Of a DNA stretch of 64,000 nt, positions 44,077 to 55,195 are shown in pieces (the stretch's first letter is position 1; each line of letters begins with the position of its first letter). The stretch lies in the NCBI GenBank assembly GCA_009823505.1, contig VZQC01011939.1, positions 1,674,178 to 1,738,177 of the forward strand. Direction: 5' to 3'. Below the pieces are notes generated by a model, which worked only from the letters and a program-made list of their open reading frames with translations, was not told where the DNA came from and ran no database searches. The DNA comes from Rhizomys pruinosus (lineage: Eukaryota > Chordata > Mammalia > Rodentia > Spalacidae). The position numbers and the translations under genes are program-made.

Positions 44077-44442
44077 TGTCCTAGTTTGTCTTCCATTGCT
44101 GTGACAAAACACTCTGACCGACACCAACTTGGGGAGGAAAGGGTTTATTCAGCTTACATCTCCTGGGTCACAGTTGATCACTCAGGGAGCCCAAGGTAAG
44201 AACTCAGGGCAGGAACCTGGAGGCAGGAGCTGAAGCACAGGCCATGGAGAAATGCTGTCCACTGGCTTGCTCCTGGCTTGCTCTCTGGCTCATGCCCAGC
44301 CTGCCTTCTTATACTGTCACTGCTCAACAATCAAGACAATACACCACAGATGTGGCCACAGGCCAATCCAATGGAGCAAATTCCCCAATTGAGGCCCCCT
44401 CAACCCAGGTGTGTCAAGTTGACACCAAAGCTATCCAGCACA
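44077..44442 (-). repeat. 5' LTR (in element orientation)
   Basis: Same length and ends as its partner; adjoins the putative tRNA-Leu PBS at 44071-44053 (minus strand). Confidence 0.92.
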
Positions 44443-44447
44443 ACAGC

Positions 44448-45904
44448 CCAGGGCAGCCTCCAGGGCACTGGGCTTACACATGGTGATTTTCTCCTCTATA
44501 GATTTGTAGGCCTCTGGTACCTGTACCATGGCTCTTCGTCAGCACAAGCAGGGTGGGCTCAGCCACTCTAACCACCTGTGAACAGAGAAGCACCCCACTT
44601 GTGCGCAGGCACAGAGCAAATGGACTTCCCATGACCCAGGCCAGAGCACCTGCTCCTGCCAGCCCTCTGCCCCAGGCTCCATCTCAGCCTGCCTGGACCT
44701 CACTATCTTTGGCCCCTGGAGTCCTGCTCTGGCCACACAGTCTGGGGTAAAGATGCAAGCAAGACAGACTTTTAATTTGGAGGAAATAGGTCCCTTGAGC
44801 TGGGAAAGCGCCACCTGTGAGTGTCTGGGCAGCTGCTGGGCAGAGCTGTGACCAGGAGTGACTCAGGAGCTGGGGCAGATGCTGCTTGCAGACAGCTGAT
44901 GCCAGCCTTTCTCATGGATGTAGGAGGAAGCACACCTGTACCCGGAGGTGGCTTTCCCAGAACCGGGTTCCCTGGAGAAACCAGACAGGGTATGGTGAGC
45001 CTGAGGGCAGAAGCACAGAGCCCTGGGGCAAGGGTGCTCACCTGAGCAAGTGCCACCACATCACAGTAGAAAGCCAGTGCTGTGTCGGACCCAGAGACCT
45101 TGCCAGAGAGGCAAAGCAGCCTCACACAGGCCTGTGCACAGTGGCCCCTAGGCAGGAGGGGGGGCAGGGCAGGCATGAAGTGGCCCTGGGACAGGGAGGC
45201 AGGACCCCTTTCTCCACCTGAGCCTGGCCAGAGCACTGGACCATCCACTTACCTGTCTGTCAGTGTGTATCCTGGGCACAGAGCGGGTGTTCAGATGTCA
45301 GTGGGTTGCTTGCTGCCCTCAGGAGCTGCCTGGTCAAAGAGGATGTGGCAGGGAACTGTCTGCTGCCAACAGCTCAAAGAAGACTGGCCTGAGGCCTTCC
45401 TCCTGGGCCGGAAGGAAGCCTTAAGGTGGCCCAGCCCTCTCTCTGGGGTTCTTTAGAAGAGGCTACAGTGTGGGCCACATGGGCCGGGAGAGACCCAGAT
45501 CACCTAGACCAGTGTCTCCCAAGCTTGCCATTTGTTTAAACATAAACACCTGCCATTTGTTTAAACATAAAGTGAGATTCGCCGAGAGGATCCACCCTGG
45601 AAACTCCAAGCTAGTCTGACGGGAGGGCAGGGGGCAGAAAGAGGACCACTGGCCCCTCCCTCTGTGCTCAGCCAAGGCTCAGCAATCCCACACAGCACAC
45701 CCAGTCATCACTGCTGGGCCCAGAGGCCTCCTTTCTCCCCGCTCTTCCCCAAGCTGCTTCTCCTGCATCTGGTTCTTCCCTCCCTCCCCCCTCGCAGCTG
45801 CAGTACTCAGAACCATAAAAGATGGGACTTCCATACTCAAGGGGAGGCAAGGCCAGGGCACCCCCACAGTCTCAGGGACCCTGAAACATCTGACAAGCAC
45901 CCTG
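44448..45904. other. Unique intergenic sequence, nothing recognised
   Basis: G+C-rich and repeat-free apart from a perfect 21-bp direct repeat beginning GCCATTTGTTTAAACATAAA (about 45526-45571). No exon identified. Confidence 0.5.
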
Positions 45905-45998
45905 AACACTCCAGTTTCAGGGGATTTGACGCCCTCTTCTGACCTCCACAGGCATTGCACAGCACAGGCAATACACTCAGACACATAAGGATAATAAA
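45905..45998 (+). mobile_element. B2 SINE, 3' half only
   Basis: ACTCCAGTTTCAGGGGATTT to ACACATAAGGATAATAAATA. Confidence 0.85.
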
Positions 45999-46150
45999 TA
46001 TTTTTGGTCTTTTTGAGACAGGATCTCCCTGTAGCCCCAGATGGCCTAGAATTCATTATGTAGACCAGGCTGGCCCTGCAGTTACAAGAGGATCCACCTG
46101 CCTCTGCCTCCCAATTGCTGGGGACTAGTGTGTGCCAACATGCCTGGTAT
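45999..46150 (-). mobile_element. B1 SINE
   Basis: Reverse B1 sharing its tail region with the forward B2 fragment. Confidence 0.9.
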
Positions 46151-46164
46151 GTAACATTTTTTAC

Positions 46165-46372
46165 AAAATAAAAATGATTTTAAAATATTTTTATCCTGTA
46201 TGTATAAATGTATTGTGCACCCATGTCATGCAAAATCTGTGGAGGTTAGAAGAAGGTGTTGAAATCTCCTGGAATTGGAGTTATGGATGGTTGTTAGCCA
46301 TGACGTAGATGCTGGGAACTGAACTCTCTGCAAAAGCAGCCGGTGCTCTTAACTGCTGGGCCATCTCTCTTG
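46165..46372 (-). mobile_element. Old B2 SINE
   Basis: GTATGTATAAATGTATTGTG to GGGCCATCTCTCTTGC, diverged. Confidence 0.85.
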
Positions 46373-46384
46373 CTTCTTCTTGTT

Positions 46385-46525
46385 TAGGATTTTGAGATCT
46401 CTCAGTAGCTCAGACTGACCTGGAGCTCACTATGTGCAAAGCCTTGGCTAACTTCAAACTTTTGGTCCTCCTACCTCGCCTCTCTAGTGCAAGGATCATA
46501 GATGTCTGTCACTGCCCCTGGCTTC
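46385..46525 (-). repeat. Old reverse B1-like
   Basis: GACTGACCTGGAGCTCACTA and GGATCATAGATGTCTGTCAC. Confidence 0.6.
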
Positions 46526-46547
46526 ATTTCTTTTGCCCCAACCCCAG

Positions 46548-46660
46548 GCCCAGGCCCAGCAGTACACACCTGTAATCCCAGTGCTTCAGAGGCTGAAGGA
46601 GGATCGAAGGTTCAAGACCACCCTGGATTACACAATGAGACCCTGGCTCAAAACCAAACA
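46548..46660 (+). repeat. B1-like SINE
   Basis: CCCAGCAGTACACACCTGTA to ACCCTGGCTCAAAACC. Confidence 0.7.
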
Positions 46661-46673
46661 CACACTAACACGT

Positions 46674-46760
46674 GGGGCTGTAGCTCAGTGGGAGGAGCCC
46701 TTTGCCCAGACTGTATGAGGCCTGTGGCTCCACCCCCAACTGCAATGCAATTGTGGATTT
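46674..46760 (+). mobile_element. ID SINE
   Basis: GTGGGGCTGTAGCTCAGTGG keeps a tRNA-like A box; the B box region is decayed (GTGGCTCCACCCCCAAC). It is not a tRNA gene. Confidence 0.75.
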
Positions 46761-46949
46761 TGCTGTTTTTTGGCAGTGCTGGGGACTCGGGGCTAAGCCA
46801 CTGGGCTAAACTCTAAGCACCCTTCCTCACCCACCTGAAAGGCAGGGATTTTTGGCCTCCCACGGTTTTATCCTAACCAGTGACTGTGAGATGACCTGAG
46901 GCCCTGCCACCCTGGGCACAGGCCATTCTCCCTGTGTGGCCTTATTATT

Positions 46950-47099
46950 TATTTACCTGTTTTCTGTTTGTGCTGCGGAGGTTGGAGGGTAACCTGCTGC
47001 AGTCAGTTTTCTTTCTACCACATGGGTCCCAGCTATTGAACTGAGGTCGTCGGGCTTGGCAGCAGTCAGCTCTACCCACTGAGATATCTTGCCTGCTCC
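46950..47099 (-). repeat. Old reverse B3-type SINE
   Basis: GTTTGTGCTGCGGAGGTTGG, CTATTGAACTGAGGTCGTCG, CTACCCACTGAGATATCTTG. Confidence 0.6.
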
Positions 47100-48449
47100 C
47101 TGCTTTGTCTTCTCTGACTTTTCCCACACCCTTCTCCAGTGTCTTCAGGGCAGACGAGCAGTGGAGGGCAGCAAAGCTCCGAAGGCCTTCCACATCCCAG
47201 AGCCCTGTCTCTTCCCCTAAGTTCAAAGGCCCCCTCATGAACAAACCTTCCTCCACAGCTCTGACAACTCAGGTCACATTCCTCCCTCCTTTCTGTAACA
47301 TTTAGAACAGAAGTCCTTCTCAGAGGCCCTCAAACCTGCCCCGGGCAGCTCCTGCCCCAGGCAGCCCCTGCCCCAGGCAGCCCCTGCCCCAGGGCCTTTG
47401 CACTTGCTGAACACCCTGACCTGGCCCTTCCCATGGCTGGTGGTGACAGCCTGTGGAAGACCCCATTTCTCTCCTGCTTCTGATCTCTCTGCCATGCTCC
47501 GTTCCCTGTTGGCTTTGTTCCCAGTGGGCAAAGGAGAAGAATGGCACCTACATGGTGAGGTGATGAACTTGGCTTCGGTCCCAGTACTGCCCACTCAGCA
47601 TGTCCTGTGCTGCTAGGGGCTGGGAACAGAGGTGGGCACAGAATCATGGCTTCACCTGCCAGGAAGCTACACTCTATCATGAGAAAGCAAGGAAGGTGGA
47701 GAATGTTCTAGAGGGGTGGACATGGGAGGCACCACGTGGGGCCACCCAGCCAGAGCTCTGGTAAGAAAGGACACAGGAGAAGTGTACTGCTCTGTGCCCT
47801 TCTGTCTGCGGACACCTAGAGGATGGCAGAGAAGAGCCCCCCCTGGTTGCCTGGCCTGGATGGTCAGGCTCCCTCCTCCCCTGCTTTCCCACGCCCTCCC
47901 CATGTGTGTCAGCAGAGCCTGTGGCTGTGTGGGAGGCCGCGGCCCTGTGGCCCCCACCCCTAGCCAGGCAGGGGCTTGCCTTGCCCGCAGATAATGAGCG
48001 TCATATAATGACCCCCAACAAAACAGAGGAGAGCCAAGGCGGAAGCTCCCCACCGGGTGGGCGGCTGCAGGTAAGATAGGAAGGGCGGGTGCTGGCTCTC
48101 ACGTGCTTTTGGCCAGGTTTGCAGGGCCCTCTGCTGGGGAAACAGTTGTCCACGCCACAAAGACAGTGGCACCTGGCTACTGGACTCTCCATCCTCTAAT
48201 GCACATTGCTCAGATGTCCCGGATGCCAAGAGCACAGTGCTCTGGCAGCTAGGGCCCGGGAGAGTTCAGATCCAGACATCCGTGGGGATCCCCAAAGGGG
48301 GGCCACAGACCAGCCTTACCCGGACCCGGACATGAAGCCTGTCCCACAATGAGTGTCCATCCGAAGTCATGCGCTTTGCCTGTGAGACTCTGCAGTTCTT
48401 GGGGCCTCAGCAGGCTAACTTGAGAACAGTTTTAATTCAAGTTTAAACC
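47100..48449. other. Unique intergenic sequence
   Basis: Repeat-free G+C-rich block; contains the short 16-bp repeat listed next. Open frames on both strands show no recognisable protein. Confidence 0.5.
47335..47397. repeat. 16-bp tandem repeat, about 3.9 copies
   Basis: Unit CCCCAGGCAGCCCCTG. Confidence 0.92.
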
Positions 48450-48662
48450 AAGAGCCATGCGTCTGGGAGCTGGAGGCAGGAGGATCAGGAGTACAAGGTC
48501 CGCAGCTACACAGTCAGTGTGAAGCCAACCCAAACAGCTGGACACGGTGCATGCACACCTTTAATCCCAGCACTCAGGAAGCAGAGGCAGGCAGGTGTCT
48601 GTGAAATCCAGGCCGAGTTCCAGCCTGGCAAGGCTACATAGTGGAAAAAGTGTGTCTCCAAA
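48450..48662 (+). mobile_element. Two adjacent B1-like SINEs
   Basis: A diverged fragment to about 48532, then a better B1 from CTGGACACGGTGCATGCACA. Confidence 0.75.
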
Positions 48663-49825
48663 GTTTTAGAGGCCAGGGAGGAGTCTACAGGAAGTGAAGA
48701 TGGACTTATCCCATTGAAGGCCGTAAGTCCAGGCTAGGGAGCAGCCTCCAGCAGACTATAAGGAGCAGTCTGAAGAAACAGGCTGTGGGCAAAGCTGGGG
48801 AGGTGAGGGAACTCTGGAAGTTGGTCTTGCAGACAGCACAGAAGCCAGACAGACAGGATTACCAGGTCTCCACCAGGGTGGCCAGACCTTGTTCCACCTG
48901 CTAGTCCAGGAGCCTGAGTCACCTCCTGGCCCCAGGAGTGAGTACTCCATCCACCCATGGTCCACAGTCCTGCCAGAAAGACTGGAGACTGCCCTGAACA
49001 GCCACGCCCCCTTGGGCTCTGACCCGTCCCCCTGGTTCTGAGCCCCGCGGGCTCCTTGCTCTGACCCCTCCCCCTGGTTCTGAGCCCCGCGGGCTCCTTG
49101 CACTGACCCCCTCCCCCTGGCTGACTGCATCCCCTGGTTGCTCTACCTCAGTCTCAGAGCTACTGCAGGGTGGGTCTGTCTCTTTCTGTCTGTCCCACCT
49201 CTCCATCCTTTGTCACAGAGGCAGCAAGGCACCCCTCTGTCGACATGGGAGTCCCAGCTCTTGGTTTGAGCCATGCACTAAGTTGCTTTGTGACCCAGAG
49301 CAGAAGTCCTTGTGTCCCTGAGCCTCACTGTTGTCTCTTCCACATGATGGGAGCAGGAAGGCATGTGCATTCGGACCTGGGAAGGCTTGGAGATGTCCTC
49401 AGCCCTCCGACCTCCTTGGATTTGTTCTGGAAGTGTAAGCTGGGGATTCCTGGTTGCTGGGCCTTAGGCTTCCAGACATTTCTCAGAAAGGTGAGGAGCA
49501 CTAAGTTAGCTGGGGTACAAACAACACAGCTGAAACCTCACACCTGCCCATCAGGTGAACCCACTTGGAAAGGACACAGGGCATGACACACCTACAGGAG
49601 TTCCCTTGGGAGTCAGCCACAGAGGCTGCACAGTGGCACCCCTGAGGCCACGAGCACCTGGAGCTGGAGCCCACAGCACTGGGAGGCAGGCACACGAGGG
49701 GGCAGCGGGCCCCAGGTGAGAGTCTAAGGCCGGATCTCGAGGATAGTCACGGCTGCTCTGACCCCGAAGTGGCTGCAGTCGGTCAGTTGGGAGAACAGCA
49801 CTCTATCACCAAGGACAGAGTTTCT
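48663..49825. other. Unique intergenic sequence
   Basis: No gene recognised; includes a 47-bp duplication at 49008-49105. Confidence 0.5.
49008..49105. repeat. ~47-bp tandem duplication
   Basis: CCCCCTGGTTCTGAGCCCCG and CGGGCTCCTTGC occur twice, with a partial third start. Confidence 0.9.
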
Positions 49826-50052
49826 TTTTTTTTTTTTATTTGTTTATTTTTTCTGTGTATGAATGTACTGTTTGCACGTAGGTTTGTGCACCCGTGTCGT
49901 GCAATGCTGCGGAAGTCAGAAGAGGGTGTGGGATTCCCCTGGAACTGGAGTTAAAGACGGTTCTCAGCCGCCATGTGGGTGTTGGGGATCAAACCCGGGT
50001 CCTCTGCAAGAGCAGTCGGTGCTCTTAACCGCTAGCCCATCTCTCCAGCCCC
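49826..50052 (-). mobile_element. B2 SINE without 17-nt duplication, strong TSD
   Basis: CCAAGGACAGAGTTTC flanks it on both sides; the B box complement is GGGGATCAAACCC. Confidence 0.94.
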
Positions 50053-50735
50053 AAGGACAGAGTTTCAATTTGGAAGGACAAAGCTCTGGAGGAGTGCTGA
50101 CTGGGTGGTGCAGGGCCAGGGACTCAGTCCAGCTGTTGAGCCCAGGGCATCTGCCTGGGGGGTTCACATAGTTCAGTGAGCCTGCCACCATCGATCAACC
50201 CCAAACTGCCTCTCCCACTGCCCTCCCTCCCCCTGCTGCCCCCATGGGGAGGGGCTGATCTTCTGGTGGACACACTAGCCAGGCTTTTTTCCCTGGAGTC
50301 TCCCCCAAGGGCAAGAGGTGACTATGGCCAGCTGTGGACCTTGCCCTTTTCCTGGTCACTGAGTGGTGGCTCTCTGGGCACCAGAAGATTCTGTGGGTCA
50401 GGCCGGTTCCATTTGGCCAGTAGTGCATCTATGAGCTGTGAACTCTAACCCTTTCTTTCACCCCAACACCCCACGCATCGCTAATCAGCCAATCTGAAGC
50501 CCTCCCTCTCCTCACCTGAGCAGGCCAGACTGGAAGAGGCTCCCCACATCACCAGGCTCGGGGCACCAGGGATGCTGGCCACAAGTAATGGCAGGGGGGC
50601 AGGGTACAAAGCCAGAGTGGTTTTTGCAGACTTAAAACCTCAAGGTCCCCCAAACGGTGACAGGTGTTACCACAAGGCCCCAAGTCAGCTCAGAGGTGGA
50701 GAAAAGCCCTAGGAATCTGGTTGTTCAGTGATTTC
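50053..50735. other. Unique intergenic sequence, nothing recognised
   Basis: No feature seen. Confidence 0.5.
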
Positions 50736-50805
50736 CCTCCTCCATCCTTCCTTTGCTCCCTCCCTCCTCCCTCCATCTCTCCTCCCTCCTCCCTTCTCCC
50801 TTCAT
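50736..50805. repeat. Polypyrimidine tract
   Basis: About 70 nt of almost pure C/T (CCCTCCTCC units) on the plus strand. Confidence 0.9.
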
Positions 50806-50864
50806 TGAACGGCTCATCCTCTTCCTGCCTCTGCTCCTGACCACAGGTGGGCACCACCACACTC

Positions 50865-51000
50865 AGCTTTTTTTATTTTGATTTTGGTTTTTGTGGTGGG
50901 TGGCAATTTGGTTACAGAGCTTAACTATGTAGCCCAGGCTGGCCTCCAACTTTCATACCCTCTAATTTCAGTCTCTTCTGTGACTACCACACCTGGCCGC
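50865..51000 (-). mobile_element. Old reverse B1
   Basis: TGTAGCCCAGGCTGGCCTCC in reverse-B1 order. Confidence 0.7.
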
Positions 51001-51164
51001 CCTTACCCAAGCAGCTGCTTCCTTGAGAACTTACCCTGATCCCTCCTGGGAGCCTGGCCTCAGGGGGTTATCTTGATTATGTTAATCAGCGTGGGAAGAT
51101 CCTCCTTAATCCTGGGTGAGACATTCCCTGGGCAGGGGATCCTGGACTGTAGGAAATGGAGGAA

Positions 51165-51325
51165 GATGGCTTGGCAGGTAAAGGTGCTTCTGACAAGCCT
51201 GATAATCCAAGTTCAACCCCAGGACCCACTCAGTAGGAGACACGGCTTTTGCAGGTTGTCCTCTGACCTAAGCACGTCACCACAGTTCACTCCTCCTAAC
51301 TAAGTAAAAGACAATAAAAATTCAA
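51165..51325 (+). mobile_element. B3-type SINE
   Basis: AGATGGCTTGGCAGGTAAAG, AGTTCAACCCCAGGACCC, GTTGTCCTCTGACC. Confidence 0.75.
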
Positions 51326-51339
51326 AACCGGTAAAATAG

Positions 51340-51458
51340 GGACTCCAATACCCTCATCTGACCTCTGCGGGCACTGTGTGGCACAGGTGCACTTACACAT
51401 GCAGGCAATACACTCATACACATAAATAATAAAATAATAATAAAATATTTAAAAAATA
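51340..51458 (+). mobile_element. B2 SINE, 3' half only
   Basis: ACTCCAATACCCTCATCTGA to an ATAATAAAATA tail. Confidence 0.85.
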
Positions 51459-51988
51459 GCAAAGTGGAGAGGGCGAGGGAGACAGCAGCATGCGTCCTGC
51501 ACCCTCTGCTTCCTGCGGAGGCAGCGGGATGGGCTTCCCCAAGCCTGCCAATGCCTTCCCCACCATAATGGACAGTACCTTGAGCTCTCAGCCAGAGTGG
51601 ACCCTTTCTGCCTTAAGCTGCTTTTGTGGGGGGCAGGGGGATTTTATCACAGACACAGAAGAGAAAAATAAGATACAGAGGATCAGAAGTTCAAGCTCTG
51701 GGTCATCCTGAGCTATGTATTGAGATTGAGGCCAGCCTTAGCTACCTGAGACCTCAGCTCTTGCCAGTGCCCAGCTGCCACTGCCACTCCAGGGCCCCCT
51801 CTGGACCAGCACCCCGTACACACCCCACTCCAGGACCAAGCTCCCCAGGCTCCTGAGCCTCTGAGCCTATGGAAATACGGAAGGAGAAAAGTGACTCCAG
51901 CCGTGCACGGCCCCACCTAGGCCCCCACACTAGTTCGTGACTTTCTGGAAATTATTTTATTAGGGTTTTAAAGATTTGTTTACTTATT
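51459..51988. other. Unique intergenic sequence
   Basis: A weak B1-like piece may lie at 51680-51760. Nothing else. Confidence 0.45.
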
Positions 51989-52134
51989 TATGATCTTTTT
52001 GAGACAGGGTCTCCCTGTAGCCCCAGCTGGCCTGGAACTTACTATGTAGACCAGGCTGGCCTTGAACTTACAGAAATATACCCGCCTCTGCCTCCCAAGT
52101 GCTGGGATTAAAGACATGTGCCACCACCCCCAGC
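51989..52134 (-). mobile_element. B1 SINE
   Basis: TTTTTGAGACAGGGTCTCCC to GTGCCACCACCCCCAGCC. Confidence 0.92.
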
Positions 52135-52350
52135 CAAGATTTATTTTTATTTTACTTAAATGAGTGTTTTGCCTGCATGCAATGTATGGGCACCACATGC
52201 ATGCAATGGTCTCAGAGGCAAGAAGGGGGCACTGGATCCCTGGAATTGGAGTTACGGATCATTATTAGCTGCTATGTAGGTGCCGGGAATGGAACTTAGG
52301 TTCTCAACAGGAGCCAGTGCTCTTCACCTCTGGGTCATCTCTGCAGCCCC
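52135..52350 (-). mobile_element. Old B2 SINE
   Basis: Body TTTTGCCTGCATGCAATG to GGGTCATCTCTGCAGCCCC. Confidence 0.85.
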
Positions 52351-52878
52351 ATGTTAGATTCCGCATTGGGTCCCAGTCATAGCCACCCATGGGCTGCAGG
52401 CTGCTCAGTGGCGGTGTAACGTCCAGCACAGCAGCAGTCAGCAGCAGATCCCACTACTTAGGGTGTTGGGATCCTTTAAGGCTTGTCACCTCCCAGGAAC
52501 TCTCAGTGACCTGCCCTTGCCCTCCACCTTCTTTAGCTCTCTGCTTCTGCTGCTACAGTTGCTGCTGTGGAGCTGGTGGCTTTGTCTGCTTCCTCCAGGT
52601 GACCCAGCAGCCTGCGTCTACAGGCAGGTGAGGCCAGGTGGCATGTGAGGCTTTGCATCTGCGCCAATCCTTCCCCCAGAGCTTCCAGTCCTACCAATCA
52701 CTGACTTCTGGCTGAGTTTCAGGGTCACCTTGAGATCATCTAGGCTTGTGTAAGTGTGTGCCTTCCATGGCTGACTGAGGCAGGCAGTCTAGAGCAGTCC
52801 TGACTGGAGCAATCTCCTCTGGGGCAGAAGGTAACTATAGTTATGTGAACAACCATGCCACTTTTCAGAGCCGAGACT
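52351..52878. other. Unique intergenic sequence, nothing recognised
   Basis: No feature seen. Confidence 0.5.
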
Positions 52879-53487
52879 CCTCCATTGACAGAGCCTGATC
52901 CAGGAAGAGAAGCTGCTCCATTCACAGAGCCTGATCCAGGGGGAGAAGCTGCTCCATTCATTCACAGAGCCTGATCCAGGGGGAGAAGCTGCTCCATTCA
53001 CAGAGCCTGATCCAGGAGGAGGAGCTGCTCCATTCACAGAGCCTGATCCAGGGGGAGAAGCTGCTCCATTCACAGAGCCTGATCCAGGAGGAGAAGCTGC
53101 TCCATTCACAGAGCCTGATCCAGGAGGAGAAGCTGCTCCATTCACAGAGCCTGATCCAGGAGGAGAAGCTGCTCCATTCACAGAGCCTGATCCAGGAGGA
53201 GAAGCTGCTCCATTCACAGAGCCTGATCCAGGAGGAGAAGCTGCTCCATTCACAGAGCCTGATCCAGGAGGAGAAGCTGCTCCATTCACAGAGCCTGATC
53301 CAGGAAGAGAAGCTGCTCCATTCACAGAGCCTGATCCAGGAGAAGCTGCTCCATTCACAGAGCCTGACCCAGGAGGAGAAGCTTCTCCATTCACACAGCC
53401 TGATCCAGGAGAAGCTGCTCCATTCACAGAGCCTGATCCAGGAGAAGCTGCTCCATTCACAGAGCCTGATCCAGGAGGAGGAGCTGC
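52879..53487. repeat. 36-bp minisatellite, about 17 copies
   Basis: Unit GAGAAGCTGCTCCATTCACA then GAGCCTGATCCAGGAG. Some units are 30 or 40 bp. The length is a multiple of 3, so minus-strand frames give 12-residue peptide repeats (PPGSGSVNGAAS, WIRLCEWSSFSS). There is no surrounding gene structure. Confidence 0.96.
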
Positions 53488-53599
53488 AGCCCTCAGTTGT
53501 CCTGGGTGGCGCAGCCCCAGTGACCTTTTCTGTGCACTGCCCCAGGCAGGCCTCTTCTCCCCTTGGTGCATGGAGTGACCAGGCTGTTCTGGGTATGTG

Positions 53600-53621
53600 G
53601 GTTAGGGTTAGGGTTAGGACA
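53600..53621 (+). repeat. Interstitial telomere-like (TTAGGG)3
   Basis: GGGTTAGGGTTAGGGTTAGG, three perfect hexamers plus part units. Confidence 0.85.
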
Positions 53622-53711
53622 GTGAGAAGCAGACACGGGGCTGGGGTTCCACTGTGAGTCCTGGTAGAGGGCAGGGAGGCAGGGAAAAGCAGTGAGCCCC
53701 ATGTTAGGAAC

Positions 53712-53733
53712 AAATGAATGAATGAATGAATGA
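53712..53733. repeat. (TGAA)n microsatellite
   Basis: Five to six tetranucleotides. Confidence 0.9.
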
Positions 53734-54734
53734 CCTCAAGGCACTTGGAACACAGGGGTGTGTGCACACCAGGGAGCTTACCTGGGGAGCGGCCCTAGAG
53801 GTGGGCTGTGGTAATTCAGGAAGGCTGTTCCCCCAGGTCCCAGCTGTGCCTCACAGGACTGGGCAGTGTGAAGCATGATTCTGGGCTGGTGGAGCACCAT
53901 GGGTGGGAACACACCAAGGGAAGTACTTGGCCACACAAGATGTCTGTCCCTGCCCAAGCTGCCCTCTGGCCAAGAGCCAAACCTTCTTGCCTGAAGGAAA
54001 CAAGGGGCACAGGGGTCTTTTACCAACTGGTTATTCATTCAGCTAACAGAGGAAGCCTTTACTTAGAAACTTCAGGATGGGCTTGACGTGGCTCTCAGAG
54101 ACCCAAGGGGTAGGAGTAGCTGGGGTCCAGTATCAAGAGTGGGTAGCAGGCTTGGCTGTCTTTAGAAGGGCATCTGAGTTGGGCCTTAGCCGTGAGCACC
54201 AGAGGGGAAGGTGGTGGGGAGGTGTCAGGGTGCACTGGCTGTGGGCCATGGGCGGAGAGGCCTACTGCCACAGCCTGGTGACTCTGCTGGGCACAGGACC
54301 CTGCATGTTGCAGAATCATCTGGACAGTGTGGGCTGTGTACTCAGGAGCCTCTAGCTGGGAGAGTGCCACTGTCCCAGGCTCCCACCCTGACCAGGCCAT
54401 GCAGTGACATTCCAACACCTGTGAAAGTGGATGGCCGTTCATCTTCCAGACCTTGTAAACCATCAACCACCAATAAATGGCAAAGTAGGAGAGAATCTAA
54501 TTCAAATTAGCACTGTAATTAAACGCATAGTCTTTCATGTGGTCTTATTTAACTGTGGGAACATACACAAGGGACCCATCTGACCACTGTCTAGCATAAA
54601 GTTCCAAGGCCTGAGGTGTCAGTCTGTGGTTGTCACCAACCACCACCACGCTCAGGGGCTGTCTGCACTCCATAGGAGCCCTGTCCCCACTCAAGTATGC
54701 ACAGTGGACTTTTGGGGTGGGGGTAGGGTTGAGC
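53734..54734. other. Unique intergenic sequence, nothing recognised
   Basis: Short frames only. Confidence 0.5.
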
Positions 54735-54952
54735 TTTTTAAATAAGTTTATCTTATGCACATAAGCACGTTGCCCGCATGTATTTAAGTGCACCCATGCT
54801 GTGCAACACTCAAGATCAGAAGACGGCATTGGACGCTCTAGAACTGGAGTTTCAGACAGCTGTTAGCTGCTATCTGGGTGCTGGGAATTGAACCTGCATC
54901 CTCCATGAGAGCAGCCAGTGCTCCTAACTACTAAGCCATCTCTCCAGCCTTT
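54735..54952 (-). mobile_element. Old B2 SINE
   Basis: Body CCCGCATGTATTTAAGTGCA to AAGCCATCTCTCCAGCC. Confidence 0.87.
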
Positions 54953-54984
54953 TTAATTTTTAAAAAGTAATGTATTTATTAAGT

Positions 54985-55195
54985 TGGGCTTCTTTTGGAA
55001 AGGAACTAATGTAGCCTAGGCTAGACTTGAATTCAGTGTGCTTAACCAAGGCTGACCTTGAGGGAGCCTTTTGCCTCTGCCTCCCGAGTGCTGGGATTAC
55101 AGGTATGCATGCCAGGCCAGTCTGGCCTAGGTTGGTGATAATCCCCTTGCCTCAGCCATCAGTGTTGGGACTATAGGTGTGAGCCAGCATGGTTA
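54985..55195 (-). repeat. Old reverse B1-like elements
   Basis: TAGCCTAGGCTAGACTTGAA and TCCCGAGTGCTGGGATTACA, then a second partial copy ending AGGTGTGAGCCAGCATGG. Confidence 0.7.

Larger units (their letters stand above)
42547..44442 (-). mobile_element. Complete non-autonomous LTR retrotransposon (ERVL/MaLR-like)
   Basis: Two direct 366-bp LTRs (42547-42912 and 44077-44442) flank a 1,164-bp internal region, all bounded by the 5-bp target duplication ACAGC (42542-42546 and 44443-44447). The LTR begins TG and ends CA on either strand. Orientation is minus: read that way each LTR has a TATA-like TATAAGAAGG and an AATAAACCC polyadenylation signal, and five bases inside the upstream LTR lies TGGTACCAGAAGAGTGGGG, close to a tRNA-Leu primer-binding site. 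By eye the LTRs differ at 8 positions (about 2 %). The internal region has no gag, pol or env similarity, so it must have used proteins in trans. MaLR-type assignment is inferred from the PBS, 5-bp TSD, LTR size and lack of coding region. Confidence 0.88.

Noticed and set aside
46674..46750. Possible tRNA gene (GGGGCTGTAGCTCAGTGG)
   Set aside because: Matches an ID SINE; the acceptor-stem 3' half and B box are not tRNA-like and an ID tail follows.
52789..53767. 260- and 269-aa ORFs on the minus strand
   Set aside because: 36-bp minisatellite read-through, no gene context.
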